Positions 63,823 to 64,000 of a stretch of DNA of 64,000 bases are shown one piece after another. Origin of the DNA: DATBLE01 sp963764565 (GTDB lineage Bacteria; Actinomycetota; Thermoleophilia; Gaiellales; Gaiellaceae); contig CAVXTD010000023.1 of assembly GCA_963764565.1 (NCBI GenBank), positions 1-64,000 on the forward strand, given 5' to 3'. A program made the translations under genes and the position numbers. Every line of letters begins with the position of its first letter. Positions within the stretch are counted from its first letter, which is position 1. The notes beneath the pieces are model-generated. The model saw nothing but the letters and a program-made list of their open reading frames with translations. It was not told the origin of the DNA and ran no database searches.

Positions 63823-64000
63823 TCAGGTGCCTTCGCGCCGGCCTCCGGAGTCGACGAGCCGGCCCAGCTTCTCCGGCGTGAACGCGGCCTCGAGCCGCGC
63901 TGCCTCCTCGTCCACCTCGCTCTGGAGGTCGGCGCTGCACGCACGGATCTCTCGCCGCCACTCGGCGAGGTACTCCTCCGAGCCGACCAGCCCCGCCTGC
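63823..64000 (-). CDS. C-terminal end of an unidentified gene cut by the right edge
   Basis: The last 58 codons of a leftward gene: LVGSEEYLAEWRREIRACSA, DLQSEVDEEAARLEAAFTPE, KLGRLVDSGGRREGT then stop. The helical, charged end is not diagnostic; it could be the tail of a dehydrogenase, hydrolase or regulator of the same cluster. The 107 bases from its stop to the isomerase start contain a GC hairpin (GCCGGCTCCGCCGGC) but no T run. Confidence 0.5.
   Translation of the reverse strand, partial: QAGLVGSEEYLAEWRREIRACSADLQSEVDEEAARLEAAFTPEKLGRLVDSGGRREGT

Noticed and set aside
63755..63823. 22-codon frame overlapping the stop of the edge gene by TGATG
   Set aside because: Very short, no recognisable motif, and its end forms a GC hairpin; more likely intergenic.

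Overview
The window comes from a very GC-rich actinobacterium. Coding sequence dominates, GTG and TTG starts are common, and stop/start overlaps of the GTGA, ATGA and TGATG type are everywhere. The LexA operator matches the Gram-positive/actinobacterial SOS box CGAAC-N4-GTTCG, and an initiator tRNA and a type-A-like RNase P RNA are present. The style of the genes suggests a deep actinobacterial lineage such as Thermoleophilia (inference only). Many genes carry single-base frameshifts although their catalytic motifs are intact. These shifts are clustered, so residual assembly error is the likeliest cause; entries flagged as frameshifted are annotated over the whole reconstructed gene.

Region 1-15.8 kb is housekeeping-like: an ECF sigma factor with a membrane partner, a glutamate-dehydrogenase family gene with a CBS protein, an L,D-transpeptidase, a Ppx/GppA phosphatase, tRNA-fMet, a large patatin-like protein, a secreted HAD phosphatase, an unusual fusion of a MetE/UROD-like domain with a SAM methyltransferase, a thioesterase, an M28 peptidase, a cupin and a nitroreductase. 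Region 15.8-30.6 kb looks like one catabolic locus. A GntR regulator, HyuA/HyuB (ATP-dependent cyclic amide hydrolase family), an SDR, a beta-keto acid cleavage enzyme, a second SDR and a 3-hydroxyacyl-CoA dehydrogenase-like enzyme run leftward as a tightly overlapping chain. A Liv-type ABC importer and a PuuE-like NodB hydrolase run rightward from the same control region, which holds two TGGATCCA palindromes.

Region 30.6-38.6 kb is accessory: a wrecked AAA/DUF4143 ATPase gene, a DUF2283 toxin-antitoxin-like pair and a type III-like restriction-modification system. A decayed copy of the start of the restriction gene lies just upstream of the methyltransferase gene. Region 38.6-55.2 kb is the most striking part. 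It is a divergent island with three more full HyuA/HyuB pairs, a short HyuA-like protein, a DUF917 protein, a creatininase-family protein, a cupin, an amidohydrolase, a free-standing NifU-like domain and the stump of a hydantoin/Asp-Glu racemase gene. With the locus at 20-24 kb the window holds five HyuA-type and four HyuB-type genes, which suggests specialised use of hydantoins, lactams, imides or related cyclic amides.

Region 55.2-58.5 kb is core again: lexA with its promoter and SOS box, a zinc-ribbon protein, rnpB and an orphan NarL-type response regulator. Region 58.5-64 kb is a leftward sugar or polyol catabolic cluster (a sugar-phosphate isomerase-like TIM barrel, a Gfo/Idh/MocA oxidoreductase, two SDRs and a DUF4432 epimerase-like protein) that ends in a truncated uroporphyrinogen-decarboxylase-like gene.
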